A stretch of 64,000 nucleotides of DNA, taken from the NCBI RefSeq assembly GCF_005116715.1, contig NZ_SWCI01000004.1, forward strand, positions 277,162-341,161, given 5' to 3'. This document shows, piece by piece, positions 1-8,175 of the stretch. The notes below the pieces were generated by a model. It searched no databases and was not told where the DNA came from. It saw only the letters and a list, made by a program, of their open reading frames with translations. The position numbers were made by a program, and so were the translations under genes. Position 1 is the first letter of the stretch; every line of letters begins with the position of its first letter. This stretch comes from Ferrimonas sediminicola. GTDB taxonomy: Bacteria; Pseudomonadota; Gammaproteobacteria; Enterobacterales; Shewanellaceae.

Positions 1-1107
1 ACCTCCCACCCCAACACCTTTGCGGCGATCCGCGTCAGGGACATCCTGCTCTACTACCCCTATCACGCCTTCAGCCATGTGACCGAGATGCTGCGCCAGG
101 CCGCCTTCGATCCAGCGGTGCGTTCCATCAAGATCAACATCTACCGGGTGGCCAAACACTCCCAGATCGTCCACTCGCTGATCGAAGCGGTGAAGAACGG
201 CAAGGACGTGGCCGTGGTGGTGGAGCTGCAGGCCCGATTTGACGAGGAGGCCAACATCGGCTGGGCCAAGTTCCTTACCGACCACGGCGTACGCATCAAC
301 TTCGGCATCCCCACATTGAAGATTCACTCCAAACTGATCCTGATCAAACGAATGGAGGAGGGGCAGCTGCACAGCTACGCCCACATCGGCACCGGCAACT
401 TCCACGAAAAAACCGCCAAGATCTACACCGACTTCGCCCTGTTTACCTGCCACGAGGAGATCTGTGCCGAGGTGGAAAACGTGTTCGAATTCATTGAGCA
501 CAGCTACAAGAAGTTCCGCTTCAATCACCTGCTGGTCTCCCCCAACGACGCCAGGCGCAAGCTCTACAGCCTGGTCGACCGTGAGATTCAGAACAAACTG
601 GCGGGCAAGAACGCCGGCATCACCCTGAAGCTCAACAACCTGGTGGACAGCGGCCTGATCAAGCGACTCTATGATGCCTCCCGCAACGGGGTGAAGGTCC
701 GGCTGATCATCCGCGGCATGTGCTCGCTGATCCCCGGGGTAATCGGCGCCTCGGAGAACATCGAGGCGATCTCCATCGTCGACCGCTTCCTGGAACACCC
801 CAGGATCATGGTGTTCGACAACGACGGCGATCCCAAGGTCTACCTCTCCAGCGCCGACTGGATGACCCGCAACCTTGACCGTCGTATCGAGGTGGGCTGC
901 CCCATCTACGATCCCATGCTGAAACAGCAGGTGCTGGATATCCTGGCGCTGCAGTTTCGCGATACCACCAAGGCCAGGGTGCTGAACCGGGAGCAGAGCA
1001 ACCAGTACGTCAAGCGCGGCAACCGCAAGAAGATCCGCTCACAGATGGCGATCTACGACTATCTGTTCGACCATGAAAAGAGACTGGCACTGAAGACAAC
1101 CCCATGA
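1..1107 (+). CDS. ppk: Polyphosphate kinase 1, C-terminal part (5' end outside window)
   Basis: Ppk polymerises the gamma-phosphate of ATP into inorganic polyphosphate through a phosphohistidine intermediate. The reading frame is open from the first base, so the gene starts upstream of the window and about 368 C-terminal residues are visible. They include the LKIHSKL segment with the catalytic histidine, the [12 protein letters not shown] stretch, the [11 protein letters not shown] segment and the second conserved histidine in FLEHPRI, all in the order expected of the family. The stop overlaps the ppx start (ATGA), so translation is probably coupled. Identity is certain; only the 5' end is missing. 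Confidence 0.97.
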   Translation, partial: TSHPNTFAAIRVRDILLYYPYHAFSHVTEMLRQAAFDPAVRSIKINIYRVAKHSQIVHSLIEAVKNGKDVAVVVELQARFDEEANIGWAKFLTDHGVRINFGIPTLKIHSKLILIKRMEEGQLHSYAHIGTGNFHEKTAKIYTDFALFTCHEEICAEVENVFEFIEHSYKKFRFNHLLVSPNDARRKLYSLVDREIQNKLAGKNAGITLKLNNLVDSGLIKRLYDASRNGVKVRLIIRGMCSLIPGVIGASENIEAISIVDRFLEHPRIMVFDNDGDPKVYLSSADWMTRNLDRRIEVGCPIYDPMLKQQVLDILALQFRDTTKARVLNREQSNQYVKRGNRKKIRSQMAIYDYLFDHEKRLALKTTP

Positions 1108-2585
1108 CAGCAAAGGACACCCCACAAGGCCGCATCCTGGCGGCCATCGACCTGGGCTCCAACAGCTTCCACCTGGGCATCGCCCGGGTGCTGGACGGCA
1201 GCATTCAACCCATGCACCGTATGAAGCAGCGGGTTCAGCTGGCGGAGGAGGCCGACGAAGCTGGCAACCTCCACCCGGCAGCGATAGAGCGGGGAGTGGA
1301 GTGTCTCCGCCAGTTCAGCCAGAGACTCAATGAGATGCGCTTCGATGAGATCCGCATCGTCGCTACCTATGCCCTGCGCCAGGCGCCCAACCGCCGCGAG
1401 TTTATCCGCCAGGCGCGTCAGATCCTCGACCATCCGGTGGAGGTGATCTCCGGCCGTGAGGAGGCTCGCCTCATCTACGTCGGCGTCAGCCAGAACCAGA
1501 GCCTGCCCTTCCCCACCCTGGTGATCGACATCGGCGGCGGCAGCACCGAGCTGATCATCGGCCAGGGCCATGAGCCTAGGCAGATGGAGAGCCTCAATAT
1601 GGGCTGCGTCAGCTACCAGTCACGCTACTTCAGCGACGGCAAGATCTCCCCCAAGCGGATGCGCAAGGCGATCCTGGCCGCCGAGCAGCAGCTGGAGAAG
1701 CTGCAACAGCGCTACCTGCGCCAGGGGTTTCACGCCACCGTCGGCTGCTCCGGCACCATCAAGGCGATCGCCAGTATCGTCAATGACGGCGATCTCAGCC
1801 TGCCGGTGACCCTGAAGCAGCTGGAGAAACTGGCCAAGGAGGTGGTGGAGTGCGAGCAGGTGGAGCAGCTGCCGTTCGAGCACCTGGCCGACCTCAGACG
1901 CAAAGTGCTGCCCTCGGGGCTGGCGATCCTGATCGCCTGCTTCCGTCAGCTGGAGATCGACCAGCTGGAGTTCAGCGAGCACGCCCTGCGGGAGGGGGTT
2001 CTCAGCGAGATGGCGGACGAGGTGCTGCATCAGGACGTGCAGAAGCGAACCATCGGCTTGCTGCAGAAACGCTATCAGTTGGATCGGCTCCACAGCGAAC
2101 GGATCTTTGCCAGCGCCAGCCAGCTGTATCACCAGGGCCAGCTGGGCCCCAAGACGCACCTGTCCTGGCTCGGCTTCGCCTCGGCACTGCACGAGATCGG
2201 CCTGCAGATCAACTACCGCGGCATCCATAGGCATGGTGAGTACATCCTCACCAACACCAACCTTCCCGGCTTTACCCTGGAGGAGCAGCAGTTACTGGCC
2301 TTCCTGGTACGCTGGCACCGAAAGAAGCTCACCGGCTGTGAGCCGCCGAAGCTGCAGCTGATGGATGGCGAGGCGATCCTGGCGCTGCTGCTGCCCCTGA
2401 GGCTGGCGGTGCTGATGCATCTGGGCCGGCGTCACCACATCCCCCTGCCAAAACTCCAGGTGAAGAAGCGGACCCTCAGGCTCAACTTCGGCGACAACTT
2501 GCGGGAGGACGACCTGCTGGCCACCGACCTCGAGCTGGAAAGCCAGCACCTGGCGGAGCTGGGCTGGCAGCTGGAGTGGCACTGA
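1104..2585 (+). CDS. ppx: Exopolyphosphatase
   Basis: Ppx removes terminal phosphates from polyphosphate, and the related GppA acts on pppGpp. The 493-residue length is close to the usual ~510. The N-terminus has the ASKHA phosphate-loop DLGSNSFHL and a second one, DIGGGSTEL, near residue 145. The C-terminal half is the helical HD-like domain ([19 protein letters not shown] near residue 365). Its ATG overlaps the ppk stop by four bases, so synthesis and breakdown of polyphosphate are made from one mRNA. GppA is the only serious alternative; the ppk-ppx pairing favours Ppx. Confidence 0.95.
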   Translation: MTAKDTPQGRILAAIDLGSNSFHLGIARVLDGSIQPMHRMKQRVQLAEEADEAGNLHPAAIERGVECLRQFSQRLNEMRFDEIRIVATYALRQAPNRREFIRQARQILDHPVEVISGREEARLIYVGVSQNQSLPFPTLVIDIGGGSTELIIGQGHEPRQMESLNMGCVSYQSRYFSDGKISPKRMRKAILAAEQQLEKLQQRYLRQGFHATVGCSGTIKAIASIVNDGDLSLPVTLKQLEKLAKEVVECEQVEQLPFEHLADLRRKVLPSGLAILIACFRQLEIDQLEFSEHALREGVLSEMADEVLHQDVQKRTIGLLQKRYQLDRLHSERIFASASQLYHQGQLGPKTHLSWLGFASALHEIGLQINYRGIHRHGEYILTNTNLPGFTLEEQQLLAFLVRWHRKKLTGCEPPKLQLMDGEAILALLLPLRLAVLMHLGRRHHIPLPKLQVKKRTLRLNFGDNLREDDLLATDLELESQHLAELGWQLEWH

Positions 2586-2638
2586 CCCCGTCAACCGAAG
2601 AGCTCCTCACCCTGGCGGCGACTGCAGGCCCGACCATG

Positions 2639-2665
2639 AAAAAGCCCGCCTTGCGGCGGGCTTTT
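2639..2665. terminator. Bidirectional terminator between ppx and pstS
   Basis: An 11-bp GC-rich stem (AAAAGCCCGCC / GGCGGGCTTTT) closes on the loop TTGC. It has A's on the left and T's on the right, so it can stop transcription from both convergent genes. Confidence 0.85.
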
Positions 2666-2681
2666 CAGAGAAAGTTGCGGC

Positions 2682-3653
2682 TTACAGGCTAATGCCTACT
2701 TTGGCCAGGTCCTTGGCGGTCACAGTCTTGGGCACGGACACATAACCGTCTTTCTCAACAATGGTCTGGCCCTGCTTGGACAGCACGAACTTCAGGAATT
2801 CGCGAGTCATGGGATCCAGCTCCTTGTTGGGGTGCTTGTTCACGTAAACGTACAGGTAACGGCTCAGGGGGTAGGTACCGTTGGCGGCGTTCTCGGTGGA
2901 GGCCGCGATGAACTTGCCGCCCTTCTTGGACAGGGGAACCGCTTTCACACCGGCGGTCTTGTAACCGATGCCGGAGTAGCCGATGGCGTTCAGGCTGGTG
3001 GACACGGACTGGACCACGGAAGCGGAACCGGGCTGTTCGTTGACGCTGGCCTTGAAGTCGCCCTTACACAGGGCTTTCTTCTTGAAGTAACCGTAGGTAC
3101 CGGAAACGGAGTTACGGCCGTACAGCTGCACATCCTTGCCGGCGAAGCTGCCGGTCAGGCCCAGATCACCCCAGCGGTTGACGTCGCCGCCGCCGCACTT
3201 GCGGGTGGAGGAGAAGATGCCATCCACCTGCTTGATGGTCAGGCCTTCGATGGGGTTGTCCTTGTGGACGAACACCGCCAGGGCGTCGATGGCAACGCGG
3301 ATGGCGGTGGGTTTGTAGCCGTAGTGCTTAACGAAGGCTTCCTCTTCGTTAGGCTTCATCTTGCGGCTCATGGGACCGAACTGGGAGGTGCCCTCGGTCA
3401 GGGCCGGTGGCGCGGTAGAGGAGCCGGCGGCTTGAATCTGGGGGTTCACGTTGGGGTACAGACGCTTAAACTCCTCGGCCCACAGAGTCATCATGTTGGC
3501 CAGGGTATCGGAACCCACAGAGGAGAAATTGCCAGATACGCCGCTGGTCTTCTGGTAAGCGGGCAGAGCGGGGTCGATGGCAGCAGAGGTGGCAGAAGCG
3601 AACAGGGTTGCTGCGGCAAAGCCCAGTGCACTAGCAAGATGTTTGATTTTCAT
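2682..3653 (-). CDS. pstS: Phosphate-binding protein of the PstS family
   Basis: This periplasmic receptor binds inorganic phosphate for an ABC importer. The start at 3653 is chosen over an upstream in-frame ATG because a GGAG ribosome site lies about 9 bases before it and it opens directly onto a signal peptide ([12 protein letters not shown]..., cleaved near ASATSA). The mature protein shows phosphate-binding signatures: GSDTL near the N-terminus, SRKMKPNEE, and [12 protein letters not shown] in the middle. pstC, pstA, pstB and phoU are not beside it, so its permease must be encoded elsewhere. It lies downstream of phoR with its own Pho-box promoter. Confidence 0.93.
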   Translation of the reverse strand: MKIKHLASALGFAAATLFASATSAAIDPALPAYQKTSGVSGNFSSVGSDTLANMMTLWAEEFKRLYPNVNPQIQAAGSSTAPPALTEGTSQFGPMSRKMKPNEEEAFVKHYGYKPTAIRVAIDALAVFVHKDNPIEGLTIKQVDGIFSSTRKCGGGDVNRWGDLGLTGSFAGKDVQLYGRNSVSGTYGYFKKKALCKGDFKASVNEQPGSASVVQSVSTSLNAIGYSGIGYKTAGVKAVPLSKKGGKFIAASTENAANGTYPLSRYLYVYVNKHPNKELDPMTREFLKFVLSKQGQTIVEKDGYVSVPKTVTAKDLAKVGISL

Positions 3654-3700
3654 TTGGATTACTCCGGTATCTTCCGTAATCAGGTTTCGTGACGGCACTC

Positions 3701-3754
3701 AGTATCGACTCTGAAGATGACACTTATGTGACCATGGGGTGACTGGTCGATGAC
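3701..3754 (-). promoter_or_regulatory. Double Pho box and -10 for pstS
   Basis: Read on the minus strand, GTCA occurs four times at exactly 11-bp steps (plus-strand TGAC at 3718, 3729, 3740 and 3751). This is the spacing of PhoB direct repeats, and four repeats make two adjacent boxes. A -10-like GATACT (3701-3706) follows at a suitable distance. The match to PhoB sites is family knowledge; the repeat is seen directly. Confidence 0.85.
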
Positions 3755-3788
3755 ACCGGGGAGGACGGAGCCCCGGCGGCGCCATCCC

Positions 3789-5090
3789 CTAGGCCCGTGC
3801 CGGCTGCTGGGCCGAGATCAGGTTGGAGGGGATGGAGAACCCGAAGGTACTGCCCTCTCCGGGCACACTCTGGATCTCCAGGTGGCTGTTGTGGTGATTC
3901 AGTGCATGCTTGACGATCGCCAGGCCCAGGCCGCTGCCGCCAGTCTGGCGGGAGCGGGCCCTATCCACCCGGTAGAAACGCTCGGTGAGTCTGGGTAGGT
4001 GTTCCGGGGCGATCCCCTCACCGGAATCCTGGACCTCGAATCGTCCAACCCCCTCCCGATGGCGCCAGGAGACGCGGATCTGCCCCCCCTCGGGGGTATA
4101 GTTGACGGCGTTCTGCACCAGGTTGGCGCAGGCGCTGCGGATCTGCAATTCGTCACCGAACATATCCAGGGCCGGGTCGATCTCGACGCTGATGGTGTGC
4201 CGGCCCGCGGACACCGCCCTCGCCTCCTCGGCCACCTGTTCCAGCAGCAAGCCCATGGCGATGCGCCTGGCGGGATCCACCTCGGTGGAGACCTCGATCT
4301 TCGACAGAGTCAGCAACTGATCCACCAGGCCCTTCATCCGCAAGGTCTGATCGGTCATCGCCTGCACCTGCTTCTCATCCTGGGCAGGCATCATGCTCAT
4401 GATCTCCAGATACCCCTGGAGCACGGTGAGCGGGGTCTTCAGCTCGTGGGAGACGTTCGCCACGAAATCACGGCGCATCTGCTCCAGTTGGCGCAGCCGG
4501 GTAACGTCCCGGGCCAGCAGCAGCTTCTGGTTGTCGCCGTAGGCCATGATGCGGATCTCCAGCAGCCTGGCGTCCGAGGCAGCCGAGGCCATCTCGATGG
4601 GCTCATCGTAGCGGTTGTTGTGCAGGTACTTGGAAAACTTGGGGTAACGAATCAGGTTGTCGATCCGCTGGCCGGCGTCCTGGGGCCAATGGATCCCCAG
4701 GTGCAGCTCCGCCAACTTGTTGCACCAGGCGATCTCCCCCTCGTGCCCCATCACCACCGCCGCATCGGGCAGGGCCTCGGCCCCTTCACGGAAACGGGAG
4801 AGCAGCCTCGCCAACTGAGAACGGCGGCGACGGTTCTTGCCCTGGAGGCGATAGATGCCGTTAAAGATGGGCTCCCAGCTGCCGCTGCCGTGTGGGGGGG
4901 TCAGGCGGCGATCTTTCCAGAGCCAGTGCGCCAGGCGGGAGAGGTGACGGTAGTGATAGCCCAGCAGGACCAGGGAACCGGCAAACAGCAGCAACAACAG
5001 CTGACCCACCAGCAGGCCGACAACGGCCCACAAAGAGAACCACAGTGCCAGGCGTCCAGCCAGGCGGTAGCCGGAATACTCTTCAAACAT
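3789..5090 (-). CDS. phoR: Phosphate-regulon sensor histidine kinase PhoR
   Basis: PhoR autophosphorylates under phosphate limitation and passes the phosphate to PhoB. At 433 residues it has the usual length. Two membrane segments occupy about residues 12-46, a PAS domain about 100-195, the phospho-acceptor H-box VSHELKTP has His215, and the ATPase domain has NLVQNAVNYTP (~323), DSGEGI (~355) and GSGLGLAIVKH (~385). There is no large periplasmic domain, as in other PhoR proteins that sense through the Pst/PhoU complex. An AAGG ribosome site lies 8 bases before the ATG. It follows phoB by 92 bases that contain a terminator-like hairpin. Confidence 0.95.
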   Translation of the reverse strand: MFEEYSGYRLAGRLALWFSLWAVVGLLVGQLLLLLFAGSLVLLGYHYRHLSRLAHWLWKDRRLTPPHGSGSWEPIFNGIYRLQGKNRRRRSQLARLLSRFREGAEALPDAAVVMGHEGEIAWCNKLAELHLGIHWPQDAGQRIDNLIRYPKFSKYLHNNRYDEPIEMASAASDARLLEIRIMAYGDNQKLLLARDVTRLRQLEQMRRDFVANVSHELKTPLTVLQGYLEIMSMMPAQDEKQVQAMTDQTLRMKGLVDQLLTLSKIEVSTEVDPARRIAMGLLLEQVAEEARAVSAGRHTISVEIDPALDMFGDELQIRSACANLVQNAVNYTPEGGQIRVSWRHREGVGRFEVQDSGEGIAPEHLPRLTERFYRVDRARSRQTGGSGLGLAIVKHALNHHNSHLEIQSVPGEGSTFGFSIPSNLISAQQPARA

Positions 5091-5115
5091 TCAATCTGCC
5101 TTACACAGAGGGGTA

Positions 5116-5161
5116 AAACAAAAAACCCATTGCCGCGTCGCTGGGTGCGCAGGGCAATGGG
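5116..5161 (-). terminator. Terminator-like hairpin between phoB and phoR
   Basis: On the minus strand CCCATTGCC pairs with GGCAATGGG (5126-5134 with 5153-5161), with a short GCG/CGC extension inside the loop, and is followed by TTTTTTGTTTT. This is a normal intrinsic-terminator layout placed inside what is usually one operon, so it may act as a partial attenuator. Confidence 0.7.
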
Positions 5162-5182
5162 TCGTGGGGGCGGCCTGGTGCC

Positions 5183-5872
5183 CTACACCTTGGTGGAGAA
5201 GCGGTATCCGGCTCCCCGAACAGTCTGAATCAGGGTGTCGTGCCCCTTGGCCTGGATCGCTTTCCTCAATCGGCGGATATGCACATCCACGGTGCGATCC
5301 TCAACATATACATTGGTCCCCCAGACGTTGTCCAGCAGTTGTTCTCGGCTGTAGACCCGCTCGGGGTGGGTCATGAAGAAGTGCAGCAGGCGGAATTCGG
5401 TGGGCCCCATCTCCAGCTGCTCCTCGTCAACGCTGACCCTGTGGCTCACCGGGTCCAGCTTGAGGCCGCGAATTTCGATGGACTCCTCCAGCCGAGTGGG
5501 GGCGCTGCGGCGCAGTACCGCCTTGATGCGCGCCACCAGCTCCTTGGGAGAGAAAGGCTTGGTCATGTAATCGTCGGCGCCCACCTCCAGGCCACGGACC
5601 CGGTCCTCCTCCTCACCGCGGGCGGTCAGCATGATGATGGGGATCTGGCGGGTATGGTCCTGGCTGCGCATCTGCTTGGCCAGTTGAATCCCGCTGCCGC
5701 CGGGCAGCATCCAGTCCAGCAGGACCAGGTCGGGGAGGGGTTCAACCAGTTTTTGAACTCCCTGTTCAAAATCTTCCGCGCTGACGGTCTGGAAGCCATG
5801 TTGGTCCAGGACAAAGGTCAGCATCTCGCGAATGGCTGATTCATCTTCGACTATTAAGATGCGGGCAGTCAT
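5183..5872 (-). CDS. phoB: Phosphate-regulon response regulator PhoB
   Basis: PhoB activates the phosphate-starvation regulon when phosphorylated by PhoR. The start at 5872 gives [11 protein letters not shown] and 229 residues, the length of E. coli PhoB. A TAAGG site precedes it, while the ATGs at 5890 and 5893 lack one. The receiver domain has the acidic pair ED (10-11), phospho-acceptor Asp53 in LLDWMLPG and a conserved Lys in [10 protein letters not shown]. The C-terminal winged-helix OmpR/PhoB domain ends in [11 protein letters not shown] Pho box upstream implies autoregulation. Confidence 0.96.
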   Translation of the reverse strand: MTARILIVEDESAIREMLTFVLDQHGFQTVSAEDFEQGVQKLVEPLPDLVLLDWMLPGGSGIQLAKQMRSQDHTRQIPIIMLTARGEEEDRVRGLEVGADDYMTKPFSPKELVARIKAVLRRSAPTRLEESIEIRGLKLDPVSHRVSVDEEQLEMGPTEFRLLHFFMTHPERVYSREQLLDNVWGTNVYVEDRTVDVHIRRLRKAIQAKGHDTLIQTVRGAGYRFSTKV

Positions 5873-5908
5873 TACCTTACTATGCTCCATCATGAATGAA
5901 CTGAGCAG

Positions 5909-5941
5909 ATTATGGGTCTGCCTTATTACAGAAATATGACG
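5909..5941 (-). promoter_or_regulatory. Pho box and -10 upstream of phoB
   Basis: On the minus strand CGTCATATTTCTGTAATA (about 5924-5941) has GTCA and GTAA half-sites 11 bp apart, as in the PhoB consensus. A -10-like CATAAT (5909-5914) follows. This fits PhoB autoactivation. Confidence 0.75.
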
Positions 5942-5961
5942 TAGCTGAACACGGAGTCAAT

Positions 5962-5985
5962 AAAAAAGGGGCCTTAAGGCCCCTT
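5962..5985 (-). terminator. Terminator after the porin gene
   Basis: AAGGGGCC and GGCCCCTT pair around TTAA, followed on the minus strand by a run of six T's. Confidence 0.85.
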
Positions 5986-6015
5986 ACGATGTGACACTCG
6001 GCGTCCGCCACCGGC

Positions 6016-6942
6016 TTAGAACTTGTGCTCGAGACCGATGCCGAAGTAGTCGTCACTGTTGGCGGCGGACTCCAGGTCACGCTGGGTGTAGTAGGCAAAC
6101 AGCTTGGTGGGCTTGCCCAGCTTGTAGTCGGCGCCAACGGAGATGGCATCCCCCTTGGTGTCCATGTCCTGGTACTGAGCCTTCAGGGTGACGGCGCTGA
6201 GCTTGTAGGCCGCGCTGACCATGAAGCCGTCGATGCTGTCCTTGCCCGCAGCCTCCTGGTCCTGGTAGATGGCACCCAGTTTGAAATCACCAATCTTGCC
6301 CTGGACGGTGGCGCGCAGGATGTTGTCAAAGCCCTTGACGTCGGTGTCGTAGGCCACTGACGCGTAGAAGGGGGACTTCTTCAGCTTGGCGTCGCCGTAC
6401 ATGGCCGCCAGGGATAAGCCGTCATCGCCGTTCTTCTGGCTGGAGGACTCTTCGGCAACATAGGTGGCGCCGAACTTGAAGCCGCCCAGGGCGGGGGTCA
6501 GGTAGGTGACGGTCTGCTCCATGCGGTTTTCACCCTTGAACAGGTGCTTGATGTCTCCCTGCAGGTCGCCGAACAGGTCAACCTTACCCTGGGACCTTTT
6601 CAGCATGGTGTCGTTACGACCCACGGAGATGGCACCGAAGCTGCCGCGCAGACCCACGAACTGGTTACGCGCCTTGAAGTTCTCCTTCACATCGTCGCCG
6701 GTATCGACTTCATACTCGATGGTGTAGAACGCCTCCAGCGAGGGGCTCAGCTCCAGGGCGCCCTTCACACCCAGACGGGAAGCATTGGAATGCACGCCGG
6801 TGGTGCTCTCGCCATCAACGTCGAAGCTGTCCACGGTGACATTCATCTTGCCGTAGACGGTCACGGCGTCGGCGGCGGTGGCGGTCATGGGCAGAGAGGC
6901 GGCCACCAGGGCGGCAATCAGGGTGGGCTTGATCAGGTTCAT
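6016..6942 (-). CDS. Gram-negative outer-membrane porin, probably phosphate-regulated
   Basis: Trimeric beta-barrel porins let small solutes cross the outer membrane. The start at 6942 has AAGGAA 8-9 bases upstream and opens onto a signal peptide (MNLIKPTLIAALVAASLP..., cut after ATAA). The mature N-terminus begins DAVTVYGKMNVTVDSF, typical of general porins, and the protein ends in an aromatic residue (EHKF*), the outer-membrane assembly signal. Its 308 residues are in the normal range. Two Pho boxes lie upstream, so it may serve phosphate or polyphosphate uptake in the manner of PhoE. Substrate preference cannot be read from the sequence. Confidence 0.88.
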   Translation of the reverse strand: MNLIKPTLIAALVAASLPMTATAADAVTVYGKMNVTVDSFDVDGESTTGVHSNASRLGVKGALELSPSLEAFYTIEYEVDTGDDVKENFKARNQFVGLRGSFGAISVGRNDTMLKRSQGKVDLFGDLQGDIKHLFKGENRMEQTVTYLTPALGGFKFGATYVAEESSSQKNGDDGLSLAAMYGDAKLKKSPFYASVAYDTDVKGFDNILRATVQGKIGDFKLGAIYQDQEAAGKDSIDGFMVSAAYKLSAVTLKAQYQDMDTKGDAISVGADYKLGKPTKLFAYYTQRDLESAANSDDYFGIGLEHKF

Positions 6943-6989
6943 CTCGATTTTCCTTGTCAAAAAATAGGCTGTCTTGTTTTGATGGACGC

Positions 6990-7055
6990 AGTGTACGAGT
7001 CACGTGTGACAGTTTTATTGCGTAATCACAGTGGCATATGACAGTTTTGTTGCAG
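6990..7055 (-). promoter_or_regulatory. Two Pho boxes and -10 upstream of the porin
   Basis: On the minus strand, CTGCAACAAAACTGTCAT (7038-7055) and ACGCAATAAAACTGTCAC (7006-7023) share GCAA-Y-AAAACTGTCA and match the consensus CTGTCATAAAACTGTCAT, best in the downstream half. TACACT at 6990-6995 can serve as the -10. Confidence 0.72.
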
Positions 7056-7213
7056 TGAAATGGGCCCCTCCTCCGCACACTCCCCTGTTCGATGGCGTCA
7101 CCGCCGAGGCTTCTCCTCAAGCTGGCCCGCCCGGCTGCCGCTATCCCTTGCCCGTAAGCGGCGATGCCAATACACTGGCGGGCCATTCCCAATCCCATAG
7201 TCAGGACAACGCC

Positions 7214-8128
7214 ATGTGGTTTAAGAATTTGTTGCTCTACCGCCTCACCAAACCCACCCAGTGGGACGCCGATGAGCTGGAACAGCAGCTGGACCCCTTC
7301 GTGTTCAAACCCGCCGGCAGCCAGGAGATCAGCAAGCTGGGCTTCGTCAAGCCTCTGGGCAAGGTGGGTGACAGCCTGGTGCACAGTGCCCAGGGCAACC
7401 TGCTGCTGGCCATCGAGAAGGAGGAGAAGATGCTTCCGGCGGCGGTGATCCGCGAAGAGCTGGAGCAGAAGGTCAACCTGATCGAAGATGAGCAGGGGCG
7501 TAAGGTCACCAAGAAGGAGAAGGACAGCATCAAGGATGAGATCATCCACACCCTGCTGCCGCGGGCCTTCAGCCGCAAGAGTCGCACCCGGGCCCTGATC
7601 CTGGCTCCACTGCAGCTGGTGCTGGTGGAAGCCACCAGCCACACCAAGGCGGAGGAGCTGCTCAGCCTGCTGCGCAAGGCGATCGGTTCACTGCCCATCG
7701 CCCCGGTCAGCATGACCCGGCTTCCCGAGGAGTCAATGACCGAGTGGGTGACCCGTGGCCACGTCGGTGAGGGGTTCACCCTGCTGGATGAAGCCACCCT
7801 CAAGAGCCCCCTGGAGGACGGCGGCAGTGTGACGGTGAAACAGATGGCCCTGAACAGCGACGAGGTGACCGCCCATATCGAACAGGGCCTGGAGGTCACC
7901 AAGATCGCCCTGGAGTACCGGGATACCCTCTCCCTGGTGCTGGGAGCCGACCTGTCGGTGAAGCGCCTCAAGTTCAGCGAAGAGATTCGCGATCAGAACA
8001 GTGAGTTCGACAAGGAGGAGCTGGCCGCCCGCCTGGACGCCGATTTTGCCCTGATGTGTGGCGAACTGACCGGCTTCCTGCCCGATCTGTTCGCCGCCCT
8101 AGGAGGGGTGGAACAGGAGAAGGTGTAG
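7214..8128 (+). CDS. rdgC: Recombination-associated protein RdgC
   Basis: RdgC is a ring-shaped, non-specific DNA-binding dimer that restrains RecA. The start at 7214 gives MWFKNLLLYRLT and 304 residues, almost exactly the E. coli length (303); upstream in-frame ATGs lack homology. AGGA lies about 10 bases before the ATG. Family segments seen include FVKPLGK, KKEKDSIKDEIIHTLLPRAF near residue 95, and the C-terminal MCGELTGFLPDLFAALGG. It is transcribed away from the porin and ends at a strong terminator. Confidence 0.95.
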   Translation: MWFKNLLLYRLTKPTQWDADELEQQLDPFVFKPAGSQEISKLGFVKPLGKVGDSLVHSAQGNLLLAIEKEEKMLPAAVIREELEQKVNLIEDEQGRKVTKKEKDSIKDEIIHTLLPRAFSRKSRTRALILAPLQLVLVEATSHTKAEELLSLLRKAIGSLPIAPVSMTRLPEESMTEWVTRGHVGEGFTLLDEATLKSPLEDGGSVTVKQMALNSDEVTAHIEQGLEVTKIALEYRDTLSLVLGADLSVKRLKFSEEIRDQNSEFDKEELAARLDADFALMCGELTGFLPDLFAALGGVEQEKV

Positions 8129-8143
8129 TCTCTCGATGAGGGA

Positions 8144-8168
8144 GGGCGGGGACCACCCCGCCCTTTTT
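8144..8168 (+). terminator. Terminator after rdgC
   Basis: GGGCGGGG and CCCCGCCC pair around a 4-base loop and are followed by five T's. Confidence 0.88.
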
Positions 8169-8175
8169 ATGTCCG

